A stretch of DNA of 64,000 bases, taken from assembly GCF_036010505.1 (NCBI RefSeq), contig NZ_CP108569.1, positions 6,358,501 to 6,422,500 of the forward strand. The letters are read 5' to 3'. This document shows, piece by piece, positions 9,321 through 17,612 of this stretch. The stretch's first letter is position 1. Each line of letters starts with the position of its first letter. The stretch is from Streptomyces sp. NBC_01197 (GTDB taxonomy: Bacteria > Actinomycetota > Actinomycetes > Streptomycetales > Streptomycetaceae). The notes beneath the pieces were generated by a model. It was not told the origin of the DNA, did no database searches, and saw only the letters and a list, made by a program, of their open reading frames with translations. The position numbers were made by a program, and so were the translations under genes.

Positions 9321-10580
9321 ATGGCCGCGGGATACGCGGAACTCTTCGGCACCAGACATGTGACGCGGCTGCTCACCGGCACCCTCGTCGGCCGGCTGCC
9401 GAACGCGACAGCGGCCATCGCCGTGGTGCTCTTCGTCCGCGCCGAAGGCGGCAGTTACTCGCTCGCCGGGGCGCTCTCCGCCGTCTACGGGCTGGCCACC
9501 GCCGTCGGTCAGCCGCTGCTCGGCCGCGCCGTCGACCTGTACGGACAGCCCCCGGTGATGCTGCCGTCAGCGCTGGTGTCGGCGCTCGGCATGGTGCTCT
9601 TCGCGGTCGTCGGCACCGATCAGCTCCCGCTCGCCGTCACCGCGATGCTGATCGCCGGGCTCTTCACACCGCCCCTGGAGGGCGGGCTGCGCGCCCTGTG
9701 GCCCAGCGTCCTGAAACGCGAGGACCGGGTGCACGCCGCGTACGCGATGGACGCGGTGGCCCAGGAGGTGATGTTCACGGTCGGCCCGCTGCTGATCACC
9801 CTGGCGGTCTCGCTGTGGTCGGCGGCGACCGCACTGGTGGCCGTCAACGCCCTCGGGGTGCTCGGGGCGCTCTCCGTTGTCGTCTCGGAGCCCTCGCGCA
9901 ACTGGCGCTCCGCGCCCCGCGAGGCCCACTGGCTGGGCGCCCTGCGCTCGCCCGGACTGCTCGCGCTCCTCGGGGCCTTCTTCTTCGTCGGCCTGGCGCT
10001 GGGCTCGATCACGGTGGCCGCGATCGCCTACTCCGACGGGCACGGCGGCGACGCGGCGTACGGCGTGCTGATGGCGGCCATCGGACTCGGCGCGCTCATC
10101 GGCGGGCTGCTGTACGGCGCGCGGCAGTGGCCGGGCGCAGCGGAGAAGCGGCTGCGCGTCATCGTCGGCGCGCTGGCGCTCTGCTACCTGCCACTGATGC
10201 TGGTGCCCGGGGTGACCGCGATGTCCGTGCTGATGACGGTGGCCGGTGTCTTCCTCGCTCCCGCCATCGCCTGCGCCTTCATCGTCGTCGACCGGCACGC
10301 CCCGCGCGGCACGGTCACCGAGGCGTTCTCCTGGCTGGTGACGACCTTCGGCGTCGGCGCCGCACTGGGTACGGCTGTCGCCGGGCCGGCCGTCGAGGCG
10401 GGCGGGGCGCCCGCCGGGTTCGCCGCCGCGGGAGGCGGGGGGATCGCCGCGTTGCTCGTCCTGCTGGCCACTCAGCGGGTCCTGGCAGCTCCTGGCGGTA
10501 CCGGCTCTGTCGTGGCCGGTTCCCAAAATGATCGGAACGGGGCCGTCGAACACGGTTTCAGGACAGGCCATCAGGCGTAA
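9321..10580 (+). CDS. MFS transporter
   Basis: 419-aa integral membrane protein with about twelve hydrophobic segments, in the major facilitator superfamily and exporter-like. The ATG at 9321 has AAGGGGCGGAC upstream; the frame is open further up but would run through the LacI promoter. A Gly-rich motif GRAVDLYGQPPV lies in the cytoplasmic loop after the second segment. The gene ends only 9 bp before pafA, so pafA may be expressed from the same transcript. The substrate is not evident. Streptomyces commonly carry this gene between prcBA and pafA. Confidence 0.88.
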   Translation: MAAGYAELFGTRHVTRLLTGTLVGRLPNATAAIAVVLFVRAEGGSYSLAGALSAVYGLATAVGQPLLGRAVDLYGQPPVMLPSALVSALGMVLFAVVGTDQLPLAVTAMLIAGLFTPPLEGGLRALWPSVLKREDRVHAAYAMDAVAQEVMFTVGPLLITLAVSLWSAATALVAVNALGVLGALSVVVSEPSRNWRSAPREAHWLGALRSPGLLALLGAFFFVGLALGSITVAAIAYSDGHGGDAAYGVLMAAIGLGALIGGLLYGARQWPGAAEKRLRVIVGALALCYLPLMLVPGVTAMSVLMTVAGVFLAPAIACAFIVVDRHAPRGTVTEAFSWLVTTFGVGAALGTAVAGPAVEAGGAPAGFAAAGGGGIAALLVLLATQRVLAAPGGTGSVVAGSQNDRNGAVEHGFRTGHQA

Positions 10581-10589
10581 TGTTCAGTC

Positions 10590-11951
10590 ATGGACCGCCG
10601 CATTTTCGGGCTGGAGAACGAGTACGGCGTCACGTGCACATTCAGGGGACAGCGCCGACTGTCACCTGACGAAGTGGCGCGCTACCTCTTCCGCCGTGTT
10701 GTGTCATGGGGCCGCAGCAGCAACGTCTTTCTGCGGAACGGCGCCCGCCTCTACCTCGACGTGGGATCGCATCCGGAATACGCAACTCCCGAATGCGACA
10801 ACGTGGCTGAACTGGTCACACACGACAAGGCGGGCGAGCGCATTCTCGAAGGCCTGCTCGTCGACGCCGAACGCCGCCTGCACGAGGAGGGAATCGCGGG
10901 CGACGTCTATCTCTTCAAGAACAACACCGACTCGGCGGGAAACTCCTACGGCTGCCACGAGAACTATCTCGTCGCCCGCCATGGGGAGTTCTCGCGGCTC
11001 GCGGACATTCTCATCCCCTTCCTCGTCACCCGCCAATTGCTCTGCGGCGCCGGGAAAGTGCTGCAGACACCGCGCGGAGCCGTTTTCTGCGTGAGCCAGC
11101 GGGCGGAGCACATCTGGGAGGGCGTCAGTTCCGCGACCACCCGCTCCCGCCCCATCATCAACACCCGCGACGAACCGCACGCGGACGCCGAGCGCTACCG
11201 CAGGCTGCACGTCATCGTCGGTGACTCGAACATGTCCGAGACGACCATGCTGCTGAAGGTCGGCGCGACCGACCTCGTCCTGCGCATGATCGAGGCGGGC
11301 ACGGTGATGCGTGATCTGACCCTGGAGAACCCGATCAGGGCCATCCGCGAGGTCAGCCACGACACCACGGGCCAGCGCAAGGTGCGCCTCGCCAGCGGGC
11401 GGGAGGCCTCGGCGCTCGAAGTCCAGCGTGAGTACTACGAGAAGGCCGTGGACTTCGTGGACCGCCGTGGCATCCGTACGGGCCAGGTCGAGCAGGTCCT
11501 GGAGCTCTGGGGCCGCACACTCGACGCGATCGAGGAGGAGGACCTCGACAGGATCGGCACCGAGATCGACTGGGTGATGAAGTACAAGCTCATCGAGCGG
11601 TACCGGGACAAGCACAACATGACCATGTCGAATCCGCGGGTCGCTCAGATAGACCTCGCCTACCACGACATCCACCGCAGGCGCGGGCTGTACTACCTCC
11701 TGGAGAAGCGCGGACAGGCCGCGCGCATCTGTGAGGACCTGAAGATCTTCGAGGGCAAGTCGGTGCCCCCGCAGACCACCAGGGCCCGGCTGCGCGGGGA
11801 CTTCATCCGCCGGGCCCAGGAGCAGCGCAGGGACTTCACCGTCGACTGGGTCCATCTCAAGCTCAACGACCAGGCGCAGCGCACCGTGCTCTGCAAGGAC
11901 CCGTTCCGGTCGGTCGACGACCGGGTGGAGAAGCTGATCGCCGGGATGTGA
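10590..11951 (+). CDS. pafA: Pup-protein ligase PafA
   Basis: Attaches Pup through its C-terminal Glu to substrate lysines via a gamma-glutamyl-phosphate intermediate, using ATP. 453 aa, normal for the family. The N-terminal [13 protein letters not shown] carries the metal-binding Glu9, and [19 protein letters not shown] carries the catalytic Asp57. There is no Dop-type insertion after the first helix, which separates it from the paralogue Dop upstream. No good Shine-Dalgarno precedes the ATG at 10590, and the upstream MFS stop is 9 nt away, so translation may be coupled. Confidence 0.96.
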   Translation: MDRRIFGLENEYGVTCTFRGQRRLSPDEVARYLFRRVVSWGRSSNVFLRNGARLYLDVGSHPEYATPECDNVAELVTHDKAGERILEGLLVDAERRLHEEGIAGDVYLFKNNTDSAGNSYGCHENYLVARHGEFSRLADILIPFLVTRQLLCGAGKVLQTPRGAVFCVSQRAEHIWEGVSSATTRSRPIINTRDEPHADAERYRRLHVIVGDSNMSETTMLLKVGATDLVLRMIEAGTVMRDLTLENPIRAIREVSHDTTGQRKVRLASGREASALEVQREYYEKAVDFVDRRGIRTGQVEQVLELWGRTLDAIEEEDLDRIGTEIDWVMKYKLIERYRDKHNMTMSNPRVAQIDLAYHDIHRRRGLYYLLEKRGQAARICEDLKIFEGKSVPPQTTRARLRGDFIRRAQEQRRDFTVDWVHLKLNDQAQRTVLCKDPFRSVDDRVEKLIAGM

Positions 11952-11972
11952 CCGTCCTCACCCCGATCGCCC

Positions 11973-12007
11973 GAGGGCTCCGCACACAGTCAGTGCGCGG
12001 GGCCCTC
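11973..12007 (+). terminator. Terminator after pafA
   Basis: 11-bp stem with one G-U pair (11973-11983 with 11997-12007) and a 13-nt loop, 21 bp after the pafA stop. There is no T-run. Confidence 0.6.
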
Positions 12008-12087
12008 GCGCATGCCGTGAGCCCACATGGGGGACGGGGAGTCGTAGAGTGGCGGCCACTGACACCCCCACTACCCCGAGGACCACT

Positions 12088-13089
12088 GTGCGACGCCGTT
12101 TTGCTGCCTTGCTCATCGTGCCGGCCCTGGTACTGACCGCCTGCGGAGGTGGGTCCTCCAAGAAGACGGATGACTCGTCCTCACCGCCAGACCAGTCCGC
12201 GGCCACGGCCGTGCCCAAGCCGGTCGATTCGGCGTCCCCCCTGCCGACGGTCTCGGGCGGCACGGGCAAGAAGGCGACCATCACGGTCCCCAAGAAGGAC
12301 CCGAGCGGCAAGTTCGTCATCCACACCGTCTCCGAGGGCAGTGGCGCCGTGGTCAAGAAGAACGACCTGGTGATGGCCGACTTCACCGGCAAGGTCTGGA
12401 AGAGCGGCAAGGACATCGGCAGTTCGTTCGACAAGGGCGGCGCCCCGCAGCTCATCACCGCCGGTTCCAAGACGATCATCCCGGCCTTCGCCGACGCCGT
12501 CACCGGCCAGAAGATCGGCAGCCGGGTCCTGGTCGTCGCTCCGCCCAGCGCGGCCTTCGGCAGCCAGGGCCAGCAGCAGCTCGGTGTCACCGGCAAGGAC
12601 ACCCTGGTCTTCGCGCTGGACATCAAGAAGGTGATCCCGAAGAAGGTCGAGGGCACCCAGGCCCCCACCTCGTCCGACCTGCCGCAGATCAAGGCGGACC
12701 AGGAAGCGCCCGCCACCATCTCCGTACCGAAGAGCGACCCGCCGAAGAAGCTGGTCGACAAGGAGCTGATCCAGGGCAAGGGCGCCACCGTCAAGAAGGG
12801 CCAGACCGTCTACATGCAGTACAGCGGTGCTGCCTGGAAGCCCAACGAGGGCAAGCCCACCGCGACTCTGTTCGACTCGTCCTGGAAGACCGGCACGCCG
12901 TTCCAGACGGCCATCGGTGAGGGCGCGGTCATCAAGGGCTGGGACCAGGGCATCGTCGGCAAGAAGGTCGGCAGCCGGGTCATGCTGGTGATCCCGCCGT
13001 CGCTGGCGTACGGCTCCAAGGCTCAGGGCGCGACCCTGCCGGCCAACTCGACGCTGGTCTTCGTCGTCGACATTCTGGCGGCAGTGTAA
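12088..13089 (+). CDS. Two-domain FKBP-type peptidyl-prolyl isomerase, lipoprotein
   Basis: 333 aa from the GTG at 12088, which has CGAGGA upstream. The signal sequence RRRFAALLIVPALVLTAC ends in a lipobox (LTAC), so the mature protein is probably lipid-anchored on the outer face of the membrane. A Ser/Lys/Asp-rich linker is followed by two FKBP domains. The first (about residues 70-180) is divergent. The second (about 215-333) keeps the usual VIKGWDQGIVGKKVGSR and IPPSLAYG segments, so the second domain is the better candidate for activity. It is followed 42 bp later by a cytosolic single-domain FKBP gene, suggesting one unit for extracytoplasmic and cytoplasmic prolyl isomerisation. Confidence 0.9.
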   Translation: MRRRFAALLIVPALVLTACGGGSSKKTDDSSSPPDQSAATAVPKPVDSASPLPTVSGGTGKKATITVPKKDPSGKFVIHTVSEGSGAVVKKNDLVMADFTGKVWKSGKDIGSSFDKGGAPQLITAGSKTIIPAFADAVTGQKIGSRVLVVAPPSAAFGSQGQQQLGVTGKDTLVFALDIKKVIPKKVEGTQAPTSSDLPQIKADQEAPATISVPKSDPPKKLVDKELIQGKGATVKKGQTVYMQYSGAAWKPNEGKPTATLFDSSWKTGTPFQTAIGEGAVIKGWDQGIVGKKVGSRVMLVIPPSLAYGSKAQGATLPANSTLVFVVDILAAV

Positions 13090-13131
13090 GACTGTCCCGG
13101 TTGCCCAGTACCAAGAAGTAGGAGCAATTAC

Positions 13132-13503
13132 GTGAGCATCGAGAAGCCCGAGGTCGACTTCCCGGGCGGCGAGCCGCCGGCCGAGCTGGAGATCAAGGAG
13201 ATCTGGGAGGGCGACGGCGCCGTCGCCAAGGCCGGGGACAAGGTCAAGGTCCACTACGTGGGCGTGGCCTTCTCCACCGGTGAGGAGTTCGACGCGAGCT
13301 GGAACCGCGGCACCCCGCTGGAGTTCAAGCTCGGCGTCGGCCAGGTCATCTCCGGCTGGGACCAGGGTGTCCAGGGCATGAAGGTCGGCGGCCGTCGTCA
13401 GCTGACCATCCCCGCGCACCTCGCGTACGGCGACCAGGGCGCCGGCGGCCGTATCAAGCCGGGCGAGACGCTGATCTTCGTCTGTGACCTGGTCGCTGTC
13501 TGA
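13132..13503 (+). CDS. FKBP-type peptidyl-prolyl cis-trans isomerase (single domain)
   Basis: 123-aa cytoplasmic enzyme; the GTG at 13132 follows AGGAGCAATTAC. The complete FKBP domain shows VHYVGVAFSTGEEFDASW, VISGWDQGVQGMKVGGRR and IPAHLAYGD, the residues lining the active site. Streptomyces FKBPs of this size bind macrolides such as FK506. The gene is conserved beside pafA in Streptomyces, but a direct role in pupylation is not shown by the sequence. Confidence 0.94.
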   Translation: MSIEKPEVDFPGGEPPAELEIKEIWEGDGAVAKAGDKVKVHYVGVAFSTGEEFDASWNRGTPLEFKLGVGQVISGWDQGVQGMKVGGRRQLTIPAHLAYGDQGAGGRIKPGETLIFVCDLVAV

Positions 13504-13521
13504 CCGGAACTGATCGTTTCT

Positions 13522-13551
13522 GAGGGTCCATGCCTGCCGGCATGGGCCCTC
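13522..13551 (+). terminator. Terminator after the FKBP pair
   Basis: 13-bp stem with one G-U pair (13522-13534 with 13539-13551), tetraloop tgcc, followed by ggcttttg. Confidence 0.85.
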
Positions 13552-13675
13552 GGCTTTTGACCGGGCACGCCGTAGCGGTACGGTCGGCGGTCGTGGAACG
13601 TCCTGCGTTCTTCGTGCTGCGTTCTTCCCGGGGAATCGCCCCGGCGGACACTCCCGGACCCCAGAGAGGGCGTCG

Positions 13676-14632
13676 ATGGCGATTGCCAAGGCCGAGCGGC
13701 TCATGAATCTGGCGCTGTGCCTGCTCGGAACCAGGCGGCCCCTCAGCAAGCGTGAACTGCGGGGGTCCATCGAGGCGTATCTGGAAGCGGGATCGGACGA
13801 GTCGTTCAACCGGATGTTCGAACGGGACAAGGACGATCTGCGTGAACTCGGCCTGGTCATCGAGACGGTCGAGAGTCTGGACGGGGACGCCGGATACCTG
13901 GCCCGCCGCGACAGCAACAGGCTCCCCCCGGTCGCGCTCGACGCCGAGGAGGCCGCGGCGCTCGGACTGGCCGCCAAGGTCTGGCAGCAGGCGCGGCTGG
14001 CCGGCGCCGCCAGCGGCGCCCTGCAGAAACTCCGGGCCGCCGGAATGCCCGAGGCCGAGGACCCGTACGCCGTGCAGCACGGCGCGCTGGAGCCGCGCAT
14101 CCCGGTGCACGAGGCCGCGTTCGAGCCGCTGATGCTGGCCTGCCGCGACCGCCGCCCGGTCGTCTTCGACTACCGCAAGGCCAACGCGGCCCGCCCCGAG
14201 GCCCGTCAGGTCGAACCCTGGACGCTGGAGTGCTGGCGCGGCCACTGGTATCTCGCGGGCTGGGACCGCGAGCGCGGCGCCGAGCGGGTGTTCCGGCTCT
14301 CCCGTATCACCGGCAAAGTCCGTGCCAGGCCCGGTGCGTTCACCGCCGACGTGCCGGACGTGGTGACCGTACGCGAGACCGTGGAGACCTGGGCGGGTGA
14401 GACGGCGACCCGCAGCGCGCGGATCCGGCTGCGCTCGGGCGCCGGGTACCCGCTGCGCTCACGCGCCACCGCCGTCCGGGAACTCGGCGACGGATGGGAC
14501 GAGTTGGAGATTCCGTACGGACACGGTCTGGACGCCTGGCTGGTGGAGTTCGGCCCCGACGTGATCGTGCTGGAGCCCGCGGACCTGCGGGCCGACGTGG
14601 TGGACCGGCTGCGCGCCGTGGCCAAGGACTGA
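13676..14632 (+). CDS. pafB: WYL-domain transcriptional regulator PafB
   Basis: 318 aa. An N-terminal winged helix-turn-helix (AKAERLMNLALCLLG...; KRELRGSI) is followed by a WYL domain with RGHWYLAGWDRERGAERVFR around residues 180-200. In mycobacteria PafB and PafC form a heterodimer that activates the RecA/LexA-independent DNA-damage response, and they lie next to pafA. Here the same pair follows pafA after two FKBP genes. pafC starts 7 bp downstream, so the two subunits are co-translated. Confidence 0.92.
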   Translation: MAIAKAERLMNLALCLLGTRRPLSKRELRGSIEAYLEAGSDESFNRMFERDKDDLRELGLVIETVESLDGDAGYLARRDSNRLPPVALDAEEAAALGLAAKVWQQARLAGAASGALQKLRAAGMPEAEDPYAVQHGALEPRIPVHEAAFEPLMLACRDRRPVVFDYRKANAARPEARQVEPWTLECWRGHWYLAGWDRERGAERVFRLSRITGKVRARPGAFTADVPDVVTVRETVETWAGETATRSARIRLRSGAGYPLRSRATAVRELGDGWDELEIPYGHGLDAWLVEFGPDVIVLEPADLRADVVDRLRAVAKD

Positions 14633-14639
14633 GGAGCAC

Positions 14640-15596
14640 GTGGCTACGAACGCGATCGACCAGACCCGCCGGATGCTGTCCCTGGTGACCTATCTGCGTG
14701 AGCGCCCCGGCGCCCGTGTCGGGGATGTCGCGCGGGCCTTCGGCATCACCGAGGACGAGCTGATCTCGGACCTGGACGTGCTGCCCATGTGCGGGACGAG
14801 CTTCCGCGGCGGCGACCTCCTCGACATCGACACCGACGGTGAGTCCATCTGGTGGCACAACGCCGACGACGTCGCCGCGCCGCTGCGGCTCGCCGCCGAC
14901 GAGGCCACGGCCCTGCTGGTGGCCGCGCGTGCGGTGGCGACCCTGCCGGGGCTCCGTGAGGGCGACCGGCAGGCGCTGCTGCGGGCCACCGCGAAGCTGG
15001 AGGCCGCGGCCGGCGAGGTGGCGGGCGCCAGCTCCCGGCTCTCGGTGACCTTCGAGTCCGAGGGCGGGGTGTTCGCCGACGTCGACCGGGCCATCTCGGA
15101 GCGGCGTAGGCTCTGGCTGCGCTACTACTCGCCGGCGCGCGACGAGCTCACTGAGCGCGAGGTCGACCCGATCAGGCTCTTCGCCGTCGGCCATACGTAC
15201 ATGGAGGCCTGGTGCTACCTCTCCGAGGCCCGGCGCACCTTCCGGCTGGACCGGGTCGCCGCGATCCGGCTGCTCGACGAGCCCTCCGCGCCGCCCGAGC
15301 TCGAACTGCGCGATCTGTCGGCGGGGCTCGTCCAGCCCGCGGCCGAGGACCCCGAGGTCGTGGTCGAGACCGGCCCGGGCGGCCGCTGGGTCGCCGAGTA
15401 CTACCCCCACGACAGCGCGGAGGAACTCGCCGACGGCGGGCTGCGCATCACCCTGCGCACCCCCGACCCCGCCTCGCTGCGCAGGCTCGCCCTGCGGCTC
15501 GGCCGGGACGGGCGCATCGTCTCGCCGGGTGACCTGGCGGCCAGCGCACAGCTCGCGGCCCGTGAGGCGCTCGCAGCCTATGACGGGCAGGAGTAG
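14640..15596 (+). CDS. pafC: WYL-domain transcriptional regulator PafC
   Basis: 318 aa, the same length as PafB, from the GTG at 14640. The winged-helix region (TRRMLSLVTYLRERPGARV...) differs from PafB. The WYL-domain core VGHTYMEAWCYLSEARRTFRLDR is present at about residues 183-205. It partners PafB in the DNA-damage regulator. The only gap to pafB holds a GGAG ribosome site. Confidence 0.91.
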   Translation: MATNAIDQTRRMLSLVTYLRERPGARVGDVARAFGITEDELISDLDVLPMCGTSFRGGDLLDIDTDGESIWWHNADDVAAPLRLAADEATALLVAARAVATLPGLREGDRQALLRATAKLEAAAGEVAGASSRLSVTFESEGGVFADVDRAISERRRLWLRYYSPARDELTEREVDPIRLFAVGHTYMEAWCYLSEARRTFRLDRVAAIRLLDEPSAPPELELRDLSAGLVQPAAEDPEVVVETGPGGRWVAEYYPHDSAEELADGGLRITLRTPDPASLRRLALRLGRDGRIVSPGDLAASAQLAAREALAAYDGQE

Positions 15597-15610
15597 AGGA
15601 GTTGAGGTAT

Positions 15611-15865
15611 ATGTCGGTTATGCCCGGATTTTCCACCCAAGTGGGCCCGGTCATCTTCCGGGCCGCCTGCCCGGACTGCCGCAACCGGTTCGAACTGGCC
15701 GCGGGCGCGCTCCGGCTGGCGATCGGCGCCAGCCGGCGTACCACCTTCTACTCCTTCACCTGTCCCGACTGCGGGTCGTCGGTGCGCAAGCCGGCCGGTG
15801 AGCGGATCGTCGAACTCCTCTCCGGCGGAGGCGTGCGGACGCTCCGCCTCCACTCCACTGTCTAG
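15611..15865 (+). CDS. Small zinc-ribbon protein, 84 aa
   Basis: Not a named family. The ATG at 15611 is chosen for its GGAGTTGAGG site; a TTG at 15602 is in frame but lies inside that site. Two CPDC motifs about 27 residues apart (CPDCRNRFEL and FTCPDCGSSVRKP) make a four-cysteine zinc ribbon. The C-terminal basic segment RKPAGERIVELL could bind nucleic acid. It follows pafC by 14 bp and precedes a tiny membrane protein by 9 bp, so the three look like one transcript leading towards tatA. Confidence 0.75.
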   Translation: MSVMPGFSTQVGPVIFRAACPDCRNRFELAAGALRLAIGASRRTTFYSFTCPDCGSSVRKPAGERIVELLSGGGVRTLRLHSTV

Positions 15866-15874
15866 GGTGTTCAC

Positions 15875-16069
15875 ATGTTCTGGCCGATGACCGCGATCGT
15901 TCTGGGGTTCCTCGGAATCGCCGTGCTCGGTGTGCTCGCCATCAGGGTTTTTGTCGAGGCCCGGCGCCTCGGCAGCCAAGTGGCGCGCGCCACACAGCAG
16001 ATCAGCCAGGCCGCCTACGGGCTGGAGCGCGCGGCCACGGGGCTCGCGCGGAGCGGTGAAAGTTTGTGA
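15875..16069 (+). CDS. Single-span membrane protein with amphipathic tail, 64 aa
   Basis: The ATG at 15875 overlaps no other gene. Residues 5-27 are a transmembrane helix. Residues 28-64 form a basic then alanine-rich heptad-like helix (EARRLGSQVARATQQISQA). The architecture, a membrane helix followed by an amphipathic helix, superficially resembles TatA, whose gene starts 214 bp downstream, but the conserved FG hinge is missing. Function unknown. Confidence 0.7.
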   Translation: MFWPMTAIVLGFLGIAVLGVLAIRVFVEARRLGSQVARATQQISQAAYGLERAATGLARSGESL

Positions 16070-16076
16070 TAGAGGC

Positions 16077-16096
16077 GCCCGGCTCTGCTGCCGGGC
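16077..16096 (+). terminator. Short hairpin after the 64-aa gene
   Basis: Perfect 7-bp GC stem (16077-16083 with 16090-16096), then cgtttcg. A weak terminator candidate before the tatA promoter. Confidence 0.45.
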
Positions 16097-16170
16097 CGTT
16101 TCGAGCGGTACGCTGCTGGTCGCGGGCCCGGAAGCGAGGTGCGGGCCGCCGGCGCGAGTCTGCACAGGGA

Positions 16171-16201
16171 TTGCCCTGCGTTTACCCCCGCGGGTTACGA
16201 T
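16171..16201 (+). promoter_or_regulatory. Probable tatA promoter
   Basis: TTGCCC at 16171-16176 and TACGAT at 16196-16201 are separated by 19 bp, about 80 bp upstream of the tatA ATG. It resembles a housekeeping (HrdB) promoter, with a slightly long spacer. Confidence 0.5.
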
Positions 16202-16282
16202 CGCTGCCAGCACGACTACCGGACGCCTGTCCGATCGGTCGGGCAGCCCCACCCCAGCCGCCTCGGTGAGAAGGTACAGCTT

Positions 16283-16570
16283 ATGTTCGGAAGGCTCGGC
16301 GCCCCCGAGATCATCCTGATCCTCGTCGTCATCGTCCTGCTGTTCGGCGCGAAGAAGCTTCCGGACATGGCCCGTTCGCTGGGCAAGTCCGCCCGCATCC
16401 TCAAGAGCGAGGCCAAGGCGATGAAGTCGGAAGGCCAGCAGACCGCCCCGGCCGACCCGCCGCAGGACACCAACGCCCAGACCGACGTCCCGCGTACGAT
16501 CCAGGCAGCTCCGGGAGACGTGACCAGCGCCCGTCCCGTGACCGAGCCGTCGGACTCGACCAAGCGCTGA
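16283..16570 (+). CDS. tatA: Sec-independent translocase protein TatA
   Basis: Pore-forming component of the twin-arginine export system in the cytoplasmic membrane. 95 aa from the ATG at 16283 (GAGAAGG site). The short periplasmic N-terminus MFGRLGAPE, the transmembrane helix [12 protein letters not shown], the FG hinge and the amphipathic helix [21 protein letters not shown] are all textbook. The polar C-terminal half is variable. It is paired with tatC 61 bp downstream; tatB is usually elsewhere in actinobacteria. Confidence 0.96.
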   Translation: MFGRLGAPEIILILVVIVLLFGAKKLPDMARSLGKSARILKSEAKAMKSEGQQTAPADPPQDTNAQTDVPRTIQAAPGDVTSARPVTEPSDSTKR

Positions 16571-16631
16571 CTACCGGGCCGGAGCGGGCGCCGCGGTGAG
16601 CGGCTGCCCGCCGCACAGATGAGGACGTGGG

Positions 16632-17594
16632 TTGCTCGTGTCTGCCCGCAATAAGGAGAAGGACTCCGAGGGGCGCATGCCCCTCGTTGAGCACCTGCGT
16701 GAGCTGCGCAACCGGCTGGCCAAGGGCCTGCTGGGGATCGTTGTCGTCACGATCGCGGCTGCCTTCTTCTACAGGCACATCATTGAATTCTTCACCAACC
16801 CGGTGCTGCACGCGGTGGGCTGCGAGACGAGTTTCTCGGAGCTCGCCCACAAGAGGGACGGGACCTGCGCACGGATCGTCCTGAACGGTCTTCTCACGCC
16901 GTTCACGCTCGCCCTCAAGGTCTCCTTGATGTCGGGTGTGGTGCTCTCATCGCCGATCTGGCTCTATCAGCTCTGGGCCTTCATCGCGCCGGGCCTGCAC
17001 AAGCACGAGCGCAAGTACACGGTCGGCTTCGTTGCCGCGGGCTTCCCGCTCTTCCTGGCCGGCGGCTTCTTCGCGTACAAGACGCTCCCCACGATGGCGA
17101 AGGTCCTTCTCCAGCTCTCCCCGGCCCATCTCGACAACCAGCTGCCTCTCGACGACCTGCTCGACCTGATCACCCGCATGGTGGTCGTCTTCGGGCTCTC
17201 CTTCGAGCTGCCGCTGCTGCTCGTCATGCTGAACTTCGTCGGGATCATCACCGGCAAGCGGATGGCCGGCTGGTGGCGCGGCATGATCATGGGCATCACG
17301 GTCTTCGCCGCGGTCGCCACGCCCAGCACCGACCCGCTGAGCATGCTGGCGCTCGCCGGGCCCATCTGGGTCCTGTACGGCTTCGCCACCGTCATCGCCC
17401 TGCTGAATGACCGCCGCAAGGCGCAGCGTGCCGCAGCGGGCCCGGGCGACGACGAGGCATCCGACCTCGACCTCACCCCGGCGGACATAGGAGAGGTCGA
17501 GACCGTGCCCGCCTCCCGGGTACCGGGGCAGGCCGGCAGTGAGACGGACGGTTCCAAGCCCAGCGGTCTGGGCGGTTACGACGACGTGACCTGA
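16632..17594 (+). CDS. tatC: Sec-independent translocase protein TatC
   Basis: Polytopic receptor of the Tat system that recognises twin-arginine signals. The TTG at 16632 has GAGGA 6 nt upstream; a GTG at 16638 is the other possible start. About 320 aa with six hydrophobic segments. The N-terminal MPLVEHLRELRNRL is the conserved cytoplasmic signal-binding region, and the conserved FGLSFELPL segment lies around residue 195. The last 50 residues are a charged tail without conservation. It forms an operon with tatA. Confidence 0.95.
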   Translation: MLVSARNKEKDSEGRMPLVEHLRELRNRLAKGLLGIVVVTIAAAFFYRHIIEFFTNPVLHAVGCETSFSELAHKRDGTCARIVLNGLLTPFTLALKVSLMSGVVLSSPIWLYQLWAFIAPGLHKHERKYTVGFVAAGFPLFLAGGFFAYKTLPTMAKVLLQLSPAHLDNQLPLDDLLDLITRMVVVFGLSFELPLLLVMLNFVGIITGKRMAGWWRGMIMGITVFAAVATPSTDPLSMLALAGPIWVLYGFATVIALLNDRRKAQRAAAGPGDDEASDLDLTPADIGEVETVPASRVPGQAGSETDGSKPSGLGGYDDVT

Positions 17595-17612
17595 CCTTGT
17601 AGGGTCCGGCGG

